A stretch of DNA of 64,000 bases from JANMJD01 sp963847945 (lineage in GTDB: Bacteria; Actinomycetota; Acidimicrobiia; Acidimicrobiales; Ilumatobacteraceae): NCBI GenBank assembly GCA_963847945.1, contig CAWKBX010000003.1:1-64000 (forward strand). The letters are read 5' to 3'. The translations under genes and the position numbers were made by a program. Below, piece after piece: positions 62,279 through 64,000 of this stretch. How positions within the stretch are numbered: the first letter of the stretch is position 1; the number at the start of each line of letters is the position of its first letter. Below the pieces are notes generated by a model that searched no databases, was not told where the DNA came from, and saw only the letters and a program-made list of their open reading frames with translations.

Positions 62279-64000
62279 TCAGGCCTTCATGCCCAGGGCA
62301 CGGCGCATGAAGTCGAGTTGTAAGTGCAAAAGGTTCTCGGCCACGACCTCTTGGGGGGTCATATGAGTGACCCCCGACAAGGGCAGTACCTCGTGGGCGC
62401 GGCCCGCGGCGAGCAACGCCGAGGAGAATTGCAAGGTGTGGGCGGCGACCACGTTGTCGTCGGCCAGGCCGTGGATGAGCATCAGCGGGCGGGTCAACAG
62501 GTGGGCATCGGGGAGGAGCGACGATTGGTTGTAGACCACCGCGTTGTCGTTCGGGTCGCCGAGGTACCGCTCGGTGTAATGGGTGTCGTACAGCCTCCAC
62601 TCGGTGACCGGAGCGCCGGCTACCGCTGCGTGAAACACGTCGGGGCGCCGGAGTACCGCCAGTGCGGCGAGGTACCCGCCGAAGCTCCAGCCGCGGATCG
62701 CCACCCGTGACAGGTCGAGCCGGGGGAGCTCCAACGCGGCGAGTTGCAGCCCTTCCACCTGGTCGTCGAGCACCCCACGACGCCAGGTCGCGGTAGACAC
62801 CGCGCTCCCAGGTGGAACCCCGCCCGGGGGTGCCGCGGCCGTCGACAATGACCACGGCGAAACCCTGGTCGGCGAACCATTGCGATGACAGGTAGGCCCC
62901 GGCCGAGGCAGTGACCCGCTGGGCATGGGGGCCACCGTAGGGGTCCATCAATACCGGCAGCTTGGTGTCGGGGTCGGCGCCGTGGGGCAGCAGCACGGCC
63001 GTCGCCAGGCGCCGGGGTCCGAGGTGGAGGATTCGCACGTTCGGGGTGACGAGCGGGGCCTCGGCGTGGTTGCTGATGACGACGGGTTCGCCCCCCCGGC
63101 GGATGACCTGGATGCGAGGTTGCAGGGAGCTGAGCGTTTGCGACCGGACGACGAGCGACGTTCCCCCGGCGACCGCCGAGTGCACCCCGGCGTCTGCGGC
63201 GACCTCGGTGACGCCAGCCGCGGTCCATTCGTAGATGCCAGTTCCGGTGGCATCGTCGATCGGGTTGGCCGATATCAGAACGCCGGCTGAGGCGATGCGG
63301 ATGATCGAGCGAACCTGCAGGTCAACCGGGGTGGCGGCTACCCCATCGATCATCAGCCGCCGCGACCCCCAGCGGTCGGCGAGGGTGACGAGCCGCCCGT
63401 CGCCCAACCGCCCGGGCCCGCCGGCGGACAACTCGACCCACTGGTCGTCAGTGTCACGCCACAGTTCGTTCGTGGCCCCGGTTGCTGCGTCGCCGCGCAG
63501 CACGACCACCGTGCGCTGGTCGCGGGATTGGACGGTCAGCAGCACATGGCCTGGGCCGTCCCACGAGACGCGGGCCAGATAGGGGAAGGCCGCTCGGTCC
63601 CACACGACCGGGGTGCGGTCGCCGTCGATGGCGAGAACCCACAGCTCGACCAGGGCGTTGTCGGTTCCTGCCGCCGGGTACGGGTGCTCCCGGGCGGGCT
63701 GCGACGGGCTGCGCCGGATCGGCGATGAACCACCGGGTAACCGGCGATGTATCGACCCGGCAGGCGGCGATCATCGATCCGTCGGGCGACCACCAGTAGC
63801 CGCGGCTCTGGCCCATCTCCTCCGCGGCGATGAAGTCGGCCTGGCCCCAGGTGACGTCGGGATCGTCGTCGCCGGCCAGTTCCCAGCTCGACCCGTCGAG
63901 TTCGGCGATGCGCAGCGAGCGGTTGCTGGCGTAGGCGATGCGCTGGGCCGGCGGGTCGGGGCGGGGGTCGAACACCGGGCCGTCGGCGGCGATTTCCCGG
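62279..64000 (-). CDS. S9 family prolyl oligopeptidase (DPP-IV type), 5' end outside window, two frameshifts
   Basis: The beta-propeller part reads VTWGQADFIAAEEMGQSRGYWWSPDGSMIA, where the Glu-Glu pair matches the DPP-IV substrate amine-binding motif. After a net +1 near 63705 it continues DNALVELWVLAIDGD and onward to LPVLMDPYGGPHAQRV. After another near 62780 the hydrolase part has Ser in RGWSFGGYLA, Asp in IHGLADDNV and His in SGVTHMTP, a complete triad. It ends FMRRALGMKA. It removes N-terminal Xaa-Pro dipeptides in known members. The N-terminus lies beyond 64000. Confidence 0.88.

Overview
The window is GC-rich DNA from a member of the Actinomycetota. The gene set argS, lysA, hom, thrC, rho, rpmE, prfA, prmC, the long Asp/Arg/Asn-rich insert in Rho, GTG starts, Tat-exported DUF1800/DUF1501 pairs and an actinobacterial PemK-like protein point most likely to the class Acidimicrobiia. 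This is inference from gene content; no 16S gene is present.

Region 1 (1-19,500) is an accessory island built of layered mobile DNA. It holds a three-recombinase RIT-type element that seems to have landed inside an IS21 element, an IS21-truncated CRISPR mini-array, a Tn3-type resolvase and transposase remnant cut by a complete IS3 copy, two related tyrosine-recombinase genes (one truncated, one next to a DUF1016/YhcG nuclease), and IS3 and IS5 relics. Between them are cargo genes: a DUF4760 membrane protein, a four-gene minus-strand cassette (S1 protease, lipoprotein, unknown protein, beta-lactamase-fold protein) and a sulfotransferase. The island stops at a tRNA-Arg(CCG) gene whose 3' end faces it.

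Region 2 (19,689-48,000) is chromosomal backbone with inserted blocks. A Tat/lipobox metallo-beta-lactamase-fold protein, argS and lysA come first. Then follow a PemK-like protein, a minus-strand yqiJ / flotillin / large AAA+ ATPase operon, a small PH-like protein, a truncated receiver protein, a hipBA toxin-antitoxin pair with four palindromic operators, a papain-like protein lying between an rtcB tail fragment and intact rtcB, and a zinc/manganese-type ABC binding lipoprotein. Next are hom and thrC, a GNAT protein, a relic of an ECF sigma factor, and a cluster of ECF sigma factor, large membrane-anchored regulator and polytopic membrane protein.

Region 3 (48,100-64,000) holds rho, two DUF1800-DUF1501 pairs on either side of a 95-bp tandem repeat and rpmE, a YbjQ protein, a badly frame-broken unknown gene, prfA, prmC, a detached fragment of the exported beta-repeat domain, a TerB-like gene and the 3' part of an S9 peptidase.

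Many genes are broken by single frameshifts, including the essential argS and prfA. Nearly all that I could resolve look like one extra base (net +1), so a large part of them is probably sequence error and the genes may be intact in the organism. Frameshifted genes are labelled CDS where the family is clearly full length and pseudogene where parts are truly missing.
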